A stretch of DNA of 64,000 nucleotides from Leptolyngbyaceae cyanobacterium (GTDB lineage: Bacteria; Cyanobacteriota; Cyanobacteriia; Cyanobacteriales; Aerosakkonemataceae): positions 1 through 64,000 of the forward strand of contig DATNQN010000071.1 of the NCBI GenBank assembly GCA_036703985.1. Reading direction: 5' to 3'. Shown here in pieces: positions 55,801 to 63,818 of this stretch. The notes under the pieces were generated by a model that saw only the letters and a program-made list of their open reading frames with translations, had not been told where the DNA came from and made no database searches. Position numbers and translations under genes: made by a program. The stretch's first letter is position 1. Each line of letters opens with the position of its first letter.

Positions 55801-57765
55801 TCGCAGTTTGCCACTCAAAATGGTGGTATTTCCCGTAGATAAAGTATAGTTATTACCTAAAACTGTCAAACTGTAGGGAATTAAACTCGTGGTGTTAAAA
55901 GTAGCACCTTCTGCATGAGTAAATAGTAAATTAGTATTGCCCGGTGCGGATGTGGTTGGATTTGCGCTTGGGTTAGCTTGGGTTGTTCCATCTTCCTGCG
56001 CCCAGATTTCGTTTTGCCAGAATCCCAGTTCAATACCTTTTGCGTCGCTGTTGCTGAGGGCAATGATGCTGAAACCTGCTCGATCGCCAATGCCATCCCC
56101 GTTTTTATCTGCCGTACCGCTGGTGGTATGATCTTCAGAGACGACTTGGGCAGTAAAGTCGATCGTGTAGCCTGTGGTGCGATCGAGTACGGGCGTCCAC
56201 CCAGTATTGCTAAAGTAGCCAGCACCGAAACCGGAATTGGCAGTAGTATTTAGTGTGGTTGCCCCACCCGAAGCACTTTGAGTTCCTCCAGTGGCTAGGT
56301 AAGACCATCCTTGATTATTATCGGGCGTGGTATTCAACGAACCATCGTAGCGGGTGACGGCAGCACCCACAATGGGAGCATCGTTAACTGCTGTCACGTT
56401 AATTGTTTTAGTTGCAGCGTTACTAGTACCGCCATCCCCATCAGTGAGGACGAACTGTACCGTGCGACTAGCGGTGGCGGGGTTATCAGAGATATTTTGA
56501 TAAGTGATATTTCGCAGTAATGCTTGAGCGGCGGTGGGTGTAGCACTTGCATTAAAGGTAACGACTAGTGGGGTAGTACCGATTCCACCCGTAAAGGTAC
56601 CGATTTGAGTACCGCCGTATTTGACAATTCTGCCATCGATACCAATTTGTCCGGCGCTATTACCTTCGTGGCGAATGGCTAAACGATCGTCTGCTGTACC
56701 ACCTGCGGTAAAGTTGACGGTGAGAGCGCCAGTGTCGAAATCGGCAGAATTGCTGTCGGTAGCGGTTGATGTGCTATCGATGACTGTCGCGCTGGCATTT
56801 TCAGTGTAAGCTAAGGACGCAGCCGATAAGCTAATCACAGGCGCGGTGTTGACGGCATCGCCCAGTTTTAAGATAAAGATGTCAGAGCCACCAGCAGAAG
56901 TCAGGTTAGCCGTTCCCGCACCTGGGTCGAAATCTCCCGTGCCAGAGAAATAGCCAGTGGTGTAGGTATTGCCGTTACTATCGACGGCGATGCTATTGCC
57001 ATAGTCATTACCAGTGCCACCAATATTCTTAGCCCAAACATAGTTACCTGCTGAGTCGAATTTGCTGATGAAGATGTCAGAGAAACCAGCAGAAGTCAGG
57101 TTAGCGGTTCCCGCACCTGGATCGAAATCTACCGTGCCAGAGAAAGAGCCAGTGGTGTAGATATTGCCGTTACTATCGACGGCGATGCTCTTGCCAACGT
57201 CAGTAATAGTGCCACCAATCTTCTTAGCCCAAATCAAATCTCCAGGTAGTATGGCTTGGTAGGAACTTCTGGTGGTATCACTGATTGCTAATGGGACTTC
57301 TATTTGTCCGGTGGTCACTTCTAAATCCCAGTCTCCGCCTAATGCTGCACTTCCCGTCAAGTCATCGGATGCGGCGACATCTGCTCCCGTTAGCTGACTC
57401 AACTGCTGTACGAAGGCTACTCCCTTTTCTCCAGCTGCCACGTTGCAACCATATATAAGGATATCGGCATCTTGGGTGAGGGCGTTTGACCATTGGTTCA
57501 GTTCTCCCCGCTGGGGGTAGAGGTCTTCTAATGTTAGCTGCTCCGTCCCTAGCTGCAAGCTGCCCGATGCTCCGTGAGAGATGATGTGAATGCTGGAGAT
57601 GTTGCTGCGTTGAGCTAGAACTTCGGTAATTTTGGCTACGTCGCCTGTTGGGTTAAGGATTACTACTTCTGCTCCGGGTGCGACGCCTGCAATTAAGCTT
57701 GTATAATCTGAAACGCTTGGGTCAACGAAAACTATAGAATTTACCTTGTTCTCTTCGGTCAGCAT
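52885..57765 (-). CDS. Giant DUF4347 surface protein with beta-helix and PPC domain
   Basis: A 1626-residue extracellular-type protein without a classical signal peptide. It starts with a DUF4347 domain (about 8-165), followed by two SBBP beta-propeller repeats (about 175-300; DVGKSIAVDSNGNIYTTG and a similar unit), a cadherin-like region (about 305-465), a lectin-like block (about 480-690), a right-handed parallel beta-helix (about 830-1190, repeats of GNxIxGNYIGT), more Ig-like or cadherin-like domains and a C-terminal PPC domain (about 1535-1626). DUF4347 proteins are common, large cyanobacterial adhesins or S-layer-like proteins, probably exported by type I secretion. Confidence 0.85.
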   Translation of the reverse strand: MLTEENKVNSIVFVDPSVSDYTSLIAGVAPGAEVVILNPTGDVAKITEVLAQRSNISSIHIISHGASGSLQLGTEQLTLEDLYPQRGELNQWSNALTQDADILIYGCNVAAGEKGVAFVQQLSQLTGADVAASDDLTGSAALGGDWDLEVTTGQIEVPLAISDTTRSSYQAILPGDLIWAKKIGGTITDVGKSIAVDSNGNIYTTGSFSGTVDFDPGAGTANLTSAGFSDIFISKFDSAGNYVWAKNIGGTGNDYGNSIAVDSNGNTYTTGYFSGTGDFDPGAGTANLTSAGGSDIFILKLGDAVNTAPVISLSAASLAYTENASATVIDSTSTATDSNSADFDTGALTVNFTAGGTADDRLAIRHEGNSAGQIGIDGRIVKYGGTQIGTFTGGIGTTPLVVTFNASATPTAAQALLRNITYQNISDNPATASRTVQFVLTDGDGGTSNAATKTINVTAVNDAPIVGAAVTRYDGSLNTTPDNNQGWSYLATGGTQSASGGATTLNTTANSGFGAGYFSNTGWTPVLDRTTGYTIDFTAQVVSEDHTTSGTADKNGDGIGDRAGFSIIALSNSDAKGIELGFWQNEIWAQEDGTTQANPSANPTTSAPGNTNLLFTHAEGATFNTTSLIPYSLTVLGNNYTLSTGNTTILSGKLRDYTAFSGFPDPYQTPNFIFLGDNTTSASANIRLSSVSVTTNSTLTNQVVNEDTDLILKNFSAIEVDSGSNNITANLTATNGFFTVNTSISGGVTSVTNNGTNNVTLTGTRSQINTTIAASGLVYRGNQDFNGTDTVIVSLNDGSLGNNNGFNITVNPVDDTEFVVTNTNDSGVGSLRQAIINANADAGIETIRFNIPGSGVRTITPTSALPTITEAVIIDGTTQPGFSSTPLIQLSGSSAGSASGLYITAGNSTVKGLVINQFSQYGIRLETIGNNIIQGNYIGTNAAGTATAGNSVYGLWINNVANNAIGGTAAGTRNIISGNGNDGISISGNSATGNTIQGNYIGTDVNGTVDLGNNASGVNIIAGANNNTIGGTSAAARNVISGNNIDGVRINSSSNNNQVIGNYIGTKADGISSLANSTYGIQIYSSSNNNIVGGTSAGAANIVAFNGDDGVRISSGTGNSLLSNSIFSNTGLGIDLGTDGVTANDAGDGDTGANNLQNFPTFSSAIANGSNLDLTYNINSDPANSSYPIRVEFFLSDGAGEGKTFLGSDTYSTANVDKIFSFSPAISVNVGDKIVATATDNNGNTSEFCGEVVVAAPDTTAPTASVSAPNVTTVGAATYDFTVTYSDNVAVNVSSLDNSDIRVTGPNSFNQLATFVSLNTPGNGTPRTATYRINTPGGTWDAADVGTYTVQMEASQVRDTSNNNVAAGILATFNVDVPNNPPALDLNGGGAGNNYSATFTRGGGAVAVVDSSNLTVTDSDSANMASASVTIANLQNGASEVLAVNNALASSFGIGVSYSGGVLSLTGSATKGQYEQVLRSVTYNNTADVPNTTSRTINFSINDGIANSAIATTTLTVNLPSTSLGTITATPLRPPLDTINDANPDDLYQFTLGGVSNRLQVLLTNSGGNADMALYDNMGNLILVANTATTSELIDRTGLAAGNYFLRVYQASPGQSVSYRLRLVAA

Positions 57766-58289
57766 GGTAGTTTGTATCTATACGCGGGTAAATGCAGCTT
57801 TCAATCATTCAAACCGATCGCCCGATCGATTAGGTAAAGTTTTGATGAAATTTTCGGCAAGATATTTATTGGAAATTGCTATTGTCTTCAACTAAAATTC
57901 AAAATTAGGAGGCTTCAAGACAGGAGCCTCTGATGCAGGGAAGAGAAGGTTTTCAGGTTTTTGTTCCCCAGGTTCCGCACCCTGTACTGTCACGAGCGGT
58001 TAATTCGGTTTTCACGTAAGTGAAAGGTTAATTTTTAGACTTTACTTTAGTGTAGGAAAAAAGTCTTCCTGTTCCCCGTTCCCTATTACCTAAAAATTTC
58101 TTGGTTATGATATGAAGGCGATCGCAAACCATAAATTACGTAATTAGCAACTGCATGATTGATTTGCCGAACGTTGCGATTGAAATTATGATTTGATAGC
58201 TAAAGAATTTTCGCTCTGTTTAGCTGCTTTTATGAGAGATAGTAATCCGAGCAGTTTAAGATAACCTGGAAGCAAGCAAAAAATAAATT
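57766..58289. other. 524-bp divergent intergenic region
   Basis: It separates the giant surface protein gene (minus) from the DUF1995 gene (plus). Small palindromes are visible: GAGGCT and AGCCTC around 57910-57928, and TTTCAC-GTAA-GTGAAA at 58010-58025, either of which could be a regulator site. No ORF or known RNA is recognised. Confidence 0.4.
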
Positions 58290-59036
58290 ATGGCACAACT
58301 TCCCAATAGCCTTGAAGAAGCTCTAGCGCAATCTCGCGAAGCTACGCTGGCGGCACTAGCAGATGGTTATACTCGTTTGCAAGTTGAGTTAGTTTTCCCA
58401 GAAATTGAAATTCAAGCGCAGTCACTCGCCCAACAATTCATTCCGATTTTTGAAGATCGCATTTCTCAACTAAAAGTTTTCTTCCCGGATGCTGGTGCTG
58501 CTGCCCTCGCTCGTCGGGATTGGGGAGAAGTGGCTTTTAAAATTGAAGATATTGGGTTGGGCAGAAGTCCGATCCAAAATAAAATTAAGCCGGAAGATGA
58601 GGTGTTTTTGTTGGTTAATGCCGGTGGGGTGGAAGTGGCAGAAGTAGAAAAGCTATGTAACGCTGTAGAGGATCGCCCGGTAGTTTTGTTGATTCCTCAT
58701 TTAGAAGATTCGATCGGGGTGACGGGTATTGGTTTGGCGGGGCGTCAATTGCGCGATCGCTTTCTGAAAACTCTCACTTCCTGTTATTATGTCCGGGCGC
58801 TGGAAGGAGGGGCTTTGTTTCGCTGCTATCCCGGCCTTTGGCAAGTTTACCTCCAAAATGGAACGGACTACAACTTGGTTGCTGAGTTACCGAGTAAGCC
58901 TTTTGGGGATGAGATCGATCGCATTTTAGGTAAGGAAATGGAAAATACTAATGCCCAAACAACGGAAGCGCCTCGCCCTAGAAAGTCGGGTATTTTCGCT
59001 AATATGCAGCGATTTTTAAAAGCATTGAGTAGTTAA
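58290..59036 (+). CDS. DUF1995 family protein
   Basis: A 248-residue soluble protein of the DUF1995 family, which is found in cyanobacteria and plastids; the plant member LPA3 helps CP43 assembly into photosystem II. Features seen: LPNSLEEALAQSREATLAAL at the start, VELVFPEIE, a central VNAGGVEVAEVE with Rossmann-like character, and a YYVRALEGGALFRCYPG block near residue 165. The last 35 residues are basic and variable. A direct role in photosystem assembly is inference by family. Confidence 0.82.
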   Translation: MAQLPNSLEEALAQSREATLAALADGYTRLQVELVFPEIEIQAQSLAQQFIPIFEDRISQLKVFFPDAGAAALARRDWGEVAFKIEDIGLGRSPIQNKIKPEDEVFLLVNAGGVEVAEVEKLCNAVEDRPVVLLIPHLEDSIGVTGIGLAGRQLRDRFLKTLTSCYYVRALEGGALFRCYPGLWQVYLQNGTDYNLVAELPSKPFGDEIDRILGKEMENTNAQTTEAPRPRKSGIFANMQRFLKALSS

Positions 59037-59039
59037 CTC

Positions 59040-59172
59040 AAGTTGCTAGTTATAAGAAGGGGCTAGGGGCTAGGGGCTAGGGAAAAGAGAAAAAAGAGGG
59101 AAAGTTTCTAGCTTTGAATTATTCTTTCATCCCACTACGCACTACTGTCCCAAATCTTATAACTAGCAACTT
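59040..59172. repeat. MITE-like element with perfect 18-bp inverted ends
   Basis: AAGTTGCTAGTTATAAGA (59040-59057) and TCTTATAACTAGCAACTT (59155-59172) are exact inverted repeats that frame 97 bp. The inside contains tandem GGGGCTA units (59059-59083) and no ORF. No clear target-site duplication is visible. It begins three bases after the DUF1995 stop codon, so it may also act as a transcript-end structure. Confidence 0.7.
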
Positions 59173-59253
59173 ACGTTAGTTAGTAAATACCAGCAACCAA
59201 GCTGGGCTATAAACTTTTGAGCGACTGGGGTTTAGGGGAAAAGGAAAACAAAC

Positions 59254-59369
59254 ATCTTGCACCATTCTCAACAAGACTTAAGAAACCGGGTTTCTCAACG
59301 AAAAATCAAGGCTTTTAGGTTTAAGCTTTTGCAAGAAACCCGGTTTCTATGCCTGGTGCAACATTTGAG
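59254..59369. repeat. Dispersed palindromic element, copy B
   Basis: This copy has well-preserved ends, TTGCACCA near 59257 and TGGTGCAA near 59354, as terminal inverted repeats. Inside, AGAAACCGGGTTTCT and AGAAACCCGGTTTCT can pair across about 40 bases. It aligns with 3203-3318 over the full length; the hairpin at 43016-43048 contains only the cores. Probably a non-autonomous miniature element. Confidence 0.7.
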
Positions 59370-59462
59370 GAAAGAAAGTTTGACACTTTTTACTAAAACT
59401 TAAAAATGTGCAATTTAAATGCCTTTTACTAATCAGCTTTTTTCTCTTGTCCCTTTCCCCGA

Positions 59463-59942
59463 TTAGAGATATTTTACGTAAACGCGATCGCATCTAGCGG
59501 TTTCTACTCCTGAAGCTGGTTGATAACCGCTACTTTCATATAATTTGACAGCTTCTTCTAAAACAGAGGCAGTTTCGATCCAGATTTGTGTAAAACCTTT
59601 AGCCGCTATAGATTTTTCTAGCTCGCGTAATAAATACTTACCCAAACCTTGCCCTCTTACAGTTGGTAACAGATACATTTTGCGGATTTCTACGGCATTT
59701 TCTGCTCTTTTGCTCGGATAATAAGCGCTAGTACCCACGATCTCTTTTTCTCTTTCAATCACCCAAAATTCTCCACCTCTAGCTAAATAAAAATTTTCTA
59801 CCTCTAATACATCTCGATCTGCTTGTGTTGGTTGCCAAGGTAAGTTATATTCTACAAGAATAGAATAAATTACTTTAGCTGCTACCTGCCGATCGCCCGG
59901 TTGCCAGTCTCGAATTAAAAATTTTTGATAGTAAGTTTTCAT
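59463..59942 (-). CDS. GNAT family N-acetyltransferase
   Basis: A 159-residue acetyltransferase of the GNAT fold. The acetyl-CoA-binding segment is MYLLPTVRGQGLGKYLLREL (about residues 84-103), with the R-x-x-G-x-G signature. The end, VKLYESSGYQPA, matches the final helix-strand. The start at MKTYYQK was chosen; an in-frame codon 12 residues upstream adds an unlikely extension. The substrate is unknown, and no neighbour suggests one. Confidence 0.88.
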   Translation of the reverse strand: MKTYYQKFLIRDWQPGDRQVAAKVIYSILVEYNLPWQPTQADRDVLEVENFYLARGGEFWVIEREKEIVGTSAYYPSKRAENAVEIRKMYLLPTVRGQGLGKYLLRELEKSIAAKGFTQIWIETASVLEEAVKLYESSGYQPASGVETARCDRVYVKYL

Positions 59943-59978
59943 TATTTGGCTCTTCTTTACAGCAATTTGTTTATTCAA

Positions 59979-60381
59979 GCTACCGAAATTTTACTTAATT
60001 TTATCGAGCGGGCTTTTAATTTTCATACCCAACATATAAAGTAGTCGCTTGCCAGCCTTTTTTGCTTGTTATTAATTGTATTTTTCTTTTTTAAGCATTT
60101 TTGAGGGGTCTAAATCCATCTTGGTCGAATCTATCTTTATTCGTGTTAATTTTTGTAAAGCCAGCCTAATTTAGACACATTAAAAAAAAATTATTAAGAA
60201 TTAAACCTTTCGATAGAGAGTCAGCATAAATAAATTTTGGTTAAATGTAACAAGAGCAAGTGTGGTAAAAGCTAAGACAGATTTTATGAAACAAATTAGT
60301 AGCTGTCAATCCTAATAACCGATTGCCAAATATAGTGAAATTTTTGATAAACCCCCAGCCAAACTAGCCAGAGTAAAAGTA
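59979..60381. other. 403-bp spacer upstream of the GAF kinase
   Basis: AT-rich sequence with runs of A and T (around 60068-60100 and 60180-60195). No ORF, RNA gene or clear repeat was found. It should contain promoters for the divergent GNAT and kinase genes. Confidence 0.4.
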
Positions 60382-62667
60382 ATGATCTCTATTAGTCTAA
60401 AGAAACTATTAACTAAACACGAATCTCGTTCGGTCATTCAAGCAACGATCGGATGCCTTAATAGTCATATAATTATTGAAGATACCGAGAATCGGTTATT
60501 ATTAGGCGATCGCAGCTATAATGCGCCCAAAAAATATCCCATTGAGGTAGCAGGAGAAGTGATTGGATGGGTAAGCGGATCTGATACGGCATCTGCAATT
60601 GCCGAATTGATCTCTTACTTGGCAATTAAAGAATATGAAAAGAAAACTCTAGCCAATGAATTACTGGCCAAATATAGAGAAAGCACTCTTTTATATGAAA
60701 TCTCTCATAAAATAAGTGCTACGTTAGAACTAAAACAGGTAACTAAATTAGTTCTTGAAGAAGCCCAAAGAATTATCCAGGCAACCAGTGGTTCCGTACT
60801 ATTATTTAATCAACCAAATAATCACTTAAATGTGGTTTCTTCATTTGGGAAAGAATGGGAAAAGAATTCTTTATTAACTTTTGAAAATACTATATTTGTC
60901 AATATATTATGTTCCGGGAAAGGAGAAATCGTTAATGAAGTATTATCGGACTCCAGATTTACGGCACTTTCACCTCAAAGTAGGTCTTTCATTGGCGTCC
61001 CCTTAAAGACAAAAGACCGAGTAATCGGCGTAATTGAACTAGGTAATTCAACTCCAGATAGTTATACCTCAGAAGATTTAAGATTACTGACAATTTTAGC
61101 TTTACAGGCAAGTTCGGCAATTGAAAATGCAGTTCTGCATGAAAAACAATTGCAAGAAAGTCGCCGAGAAGCATTACTTTTCCGTCTAGCGAGTCAGATC
61201 AGGCACTCTCTTAACTTGGAAACTATTTTAGAAACGGCAGTCAGTGAAATTCACAGTCTATTACAAGTCGATCGCTGCCAATTTATTTGGTATAAACCAA
61301 CCGAAAAAAATTCATCATTTATCCAACATCCTACTAACATATGGGAAGTAGTTACCGAATCAAAAGAATCAGAATTACCTATTTTAATAGGTGATTATTC
61401 GGTAAAAGAAATGGGTACGTTTACTCAACAACTTTTGAATATGGAAATAGTGCGAGTAGATGATGTAGGAAATCTCAGCGACTCAGTGATGCAAGAATTT
61501 TTTACTCAAAGAAATTTTGTTTCTCTATTTGCATTGCCAATTCAAACTCGTTCGGGCTCTATTGGTGCTATAGTGCTTGGCACGAATCAAGAAATACGGC
61601 CTTGGTGCGACCATGAAGTAGAATTGTTACAGGCAGTAGCAAATCAATTAGCGATCGCCCTCGATCAAGCAGAACTTTATCGCGAAGCTGCTACTGCGGC
61701 TACAACCGCCCAAGCACAAGCGCAACAATTAAAACAAACTCTCTACGAATTACAACAAGCTCAAACTCAGCTAGTGCAAAGTGAAAAAATGTCTAGTCTT
61801 GGTTGTTTAGTAGCTGGTGTTGCCCATGAAATAAACAATCCAGTTAACTTTATTTATGGCAATCTCACCTACGTTAACGAATATACTAACAACTTATTAA
61901 ATCTTCTCGACCTCTATAGACAATACTGCGTTGATCCAGTGCCAAAAATTAAAGAACAAATAGAAGAAATAGACCTAGAGTTCATGATAGAGGATTTTCC
62001 CAAACTCATTTCAAGTATGCAAGTGGGAGTAGATCGCATCCGAGAAATCGTGGCATCTTTACGGAATTTTTCCCGGTTAGATCAAGCAGAAATGAAACCC
62101 GTGAATGTTCATGATGGAATTGATAGCACTTTGATGATTTTGCATCATCGCTTGAAAGGAACGGGAGAACGACCAGAAATTAAAGTAATTAAAGAATATG
62201 GAAATTTGCCATCAGTAGAGTGTTATGCAGGGCAATTAAATCAAGTATTTATGAATATTATCAGTAATGCGATCGATGCCATAGAAGAACAATCAGCACC
62301 GGGCGTCATTACAATTAATACCGATGTAATTAATGCTCATCAAAAATCAGAGATACCTTCTCATATACTAATTAGTATTCGAGACAACGGTTCCGGGATT
62401 TTAGAGGAAACCAGGAAACATTTATTTGATCCATTTTTTACCACCAAACAAGTAGGAAAAGGTACGGGATTGGGACTATCAATTAGTTACCAGATTGTGG
62501 TAGAAAAGCATGGAGGCTTTATTAAATGTTTATCTAAACCGGGTGAAGGAGCGGAATTTTTGATTGAAATTCCCGTGAAGCCTACGGTGGCAAAAAAACT
62601 TAAGCGTAATGGCGATCGCATCATCAATTTTCCGATTAATTCTCAAACATACAGCTATCCAATATAA
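60382..62667 (+). CDS. GAF-domain sensor histidine kinase
   Basis: A 761-residue cytoplasmic kinase without membrane segments. Two GAF domains span about 110-255 and 265-435; the second has a typical phytochrome-like LLQVDRCQFIWY segment but no clear bilin-binding Cys. A coiled coil rich in Gln (440-470) leads to the dimerisation/phosphorylation helix with His in AHEINNPVNFIYGN (near 483), then HATPase: NIISNAIDAIEE, DNGSGI and [11 protein letters not shown]. The His box is the HEINNPV type. The nearest response regulator is 568 bp downstream, with a kinase relic between them. Confidence 0.92.
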   Translation: MISISLKKLLTKHESRSVIQATIGCLNSHIIIEDTENRLLLGDRSYNAPKKYPIEVAGEVIGWVSGSDTASAIAELISYLAIKEYEKKTLANELLAKYRESTLLYEISHKISATLELKQVTKLVLEEAQRIIQATSGSVLLFNQPNNHLNVVSSFGKEWEKNSLLTFENTIFVNILCSGKGEIVNEVLSDSRFTALSPQSRSFIGVPLKTKDRVIGVIELGNSTPDSYTSEDLRLLTILALQASSAIENAVLHEKQLQESRREALLFRLASQIRHSLNLETILETAVSEIHSLLQVDRCQFIWYKPTEKNSSFIQHPTNIWEVVTESKESELPILIGDYSVKEMGTFTQQLLNMEIVRVDDVGNLSDSVMQEFFTQRNFVSLFALPIQTRSGSIGAIVLGTNQEIRPWCDHEVELLQAVANQLAIALDQAELYREAATAATTAQAQAQQLKQTLYELQQAQTQLVQSEKMSSLGCLVAGVAHEINNPVNFIYGNLTYVNEYTNNLLNLLDLYRQYCVDPVPKIKEQIEEIDLEFMIEDFPKLISSMQVGVDRIREIVASLRNFSRLDQAEMKPVNVHDGIDSTLMILHHRLKGTGERPEIKVIKEYGNLPSVECYAGQLNQVFMNIISNAIDAIEEQSAPGVITINTDVINAHQKSEIPSHILISIRDNGSGILEETRKHLFDPFFTTKQVGKGTGLGLSISYQIVVEKHGGFIKCLSKPGEGAEFLIEIPVKPTVAKKLKRNGDRIINFPINSQTYSYPI

Positions 62668-62729
62668 AGAATCAAAACAGAAGATAGAAAACGTAAAGAA
62701 ATTTAAAAAAAATCAACAAAATGTCAACA

Positions 62730-63165
62730 TAATTTATATTAGAAGGAAAGCGACTTACATCGCTAATTAATGATGTTTAGATATTGCTAAAATGGAAGCT
62801 AGTAAGATAAATTTGCATATGCGACAGTCTTCTATTGAGTAAATTATCAAGCGAGCGATCGCATCTACATCCGATCTTGGACAAGGTAATAGACTAGAAT
62901 TGTACAAAGAGGTAAAATCAGACATACCAGAGTTTTGAGGCAAGCGCTTATGGCAATTCATGATTAACATGATTTCCAAAGCCGTTAAATTTATGAAAAA
63001 GGTGCGATCGCCTGTCGAGCAACTCTACAAGAAAATCATATTATCGTCAGCATTATAGTACGGGAATAGGTATTGCTACATCAAATCTATAAAAAGACTT
63101 TGAAAAGTTTAAGCCAATTGGCGATACCTTCACGGATCTACTTAAAGGACTAGAAAACGTTTTTT
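62730..63165 (+). pseudogene. Decayed histidine kinase (HisKA/HATPase remnant)
   Basis: Reading across frames reveals the C-terminal half of a second kinase. EGKRLTSLINDV (62742-62777) is followed, after a one-base loss, by DIAKMEASKINLHM (62780 onwards), then a TAA where a Glu codon is expected (62840). IIKRAIASTSDL and KEVKSDIPEF lead to another stop (62936), then RLWQFMINMISKAVKFM as the HATPase N box. After another shift, GAIACRATLQENHIIVS and GIGIA, then KDFEKFKPIGDTFTD, match the end of this kinase type. Two in-frame stops and at least three frameshifts show it is dead. Confidence 0.8.
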
Positions 63166-63235
63166 GTATAGTTAAGGAGGAAATAACCAAAATAATCAAG
63201 GTGAAAATCTGTAAATTTTAGGTACAAGTATTACT

Positions 63236-63616
63236 ATGTTGAAAAAAGTATTGATTGCTGACGACGAACCTCATATCCGGATTCTGCTAGAGCAAACCTT
63301 AGAAGAATTAGAAGAAGAAGGAGTAGAATTACTAATTGCTGAGAACGGGGAGAAAGCTCTATTTCTGATTAAAAGAGAAAAACCGCAATTAGTTTTTTTA
63401 GATGTAATGATGCCTAAAATGAGCGGTTTTGAAGTTTGTCAAACCGTGAAAAAAGAATTATGTATGCAGGATGTTTTTATCATTATGCTAACTGCTAAAG
63501 GTCAAGAATTCGATAAACAAAAAGGTAATGAAGTTGGTGCAGATTTATACATGACAAAGCCTTTCGATCCAGATGAAGTACTAGAGAAATCGTGGGAAGT
63601 TTTGGGTTTAAATTAG
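63236..63616 (+). CDS. Single-domain response regulator
   Basis: A 126-residue CheY-like receiver without an output domain. The acidic pocket is DDEP near residue 9, the phosphoacceptor Asp is in LVFLDVMMPKM near 57, the Thr switch is MLTAKG, and the conserved Lys is in MTKPFDPDEV. It probably passes phosphate to a partner protein. The decayed kinase just upstream is of the type usually encoded before this response regulator, so the intact GAF kinase may now be its donor. The ATG is preceded by a weak ribosome-binding site. Confidence 0.93.
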   Translation: MLKKVLIADDEPHIRILLEQTLEELEEEGVELLIAENGEKALFLIKREKPQLVFLDVMMPKMSGFEVCQTVKKELCMQDVFIIMLTAKGQEFDKQKGNEVGADLYMTKPFDPDEVLEKSWEVLGLN

Positions 63617-63818
63617 GAATTTAAGTAAAAATTCAAATATAATGGCTCGCAATTGAAATATGGTAGGAGTAAAAACTTTTATTTATATTAGCTGGGAAAA
63701 CTAGCTTTCTTTTATGTACAATACAAACTACCATACTCTCTTTATATAGGGTTACCCGATCGAGAGTAAACGGGAGTAAAATTTCATAAAAATTTGTTAA
63801 CTTATCAAGAATAAGCAA

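Noticed and set aside
62767-62979. Minus-strand ORF of 70 codons
   Set aside because: It is opposite the decayed kinase sequence, which explains this DNA better.
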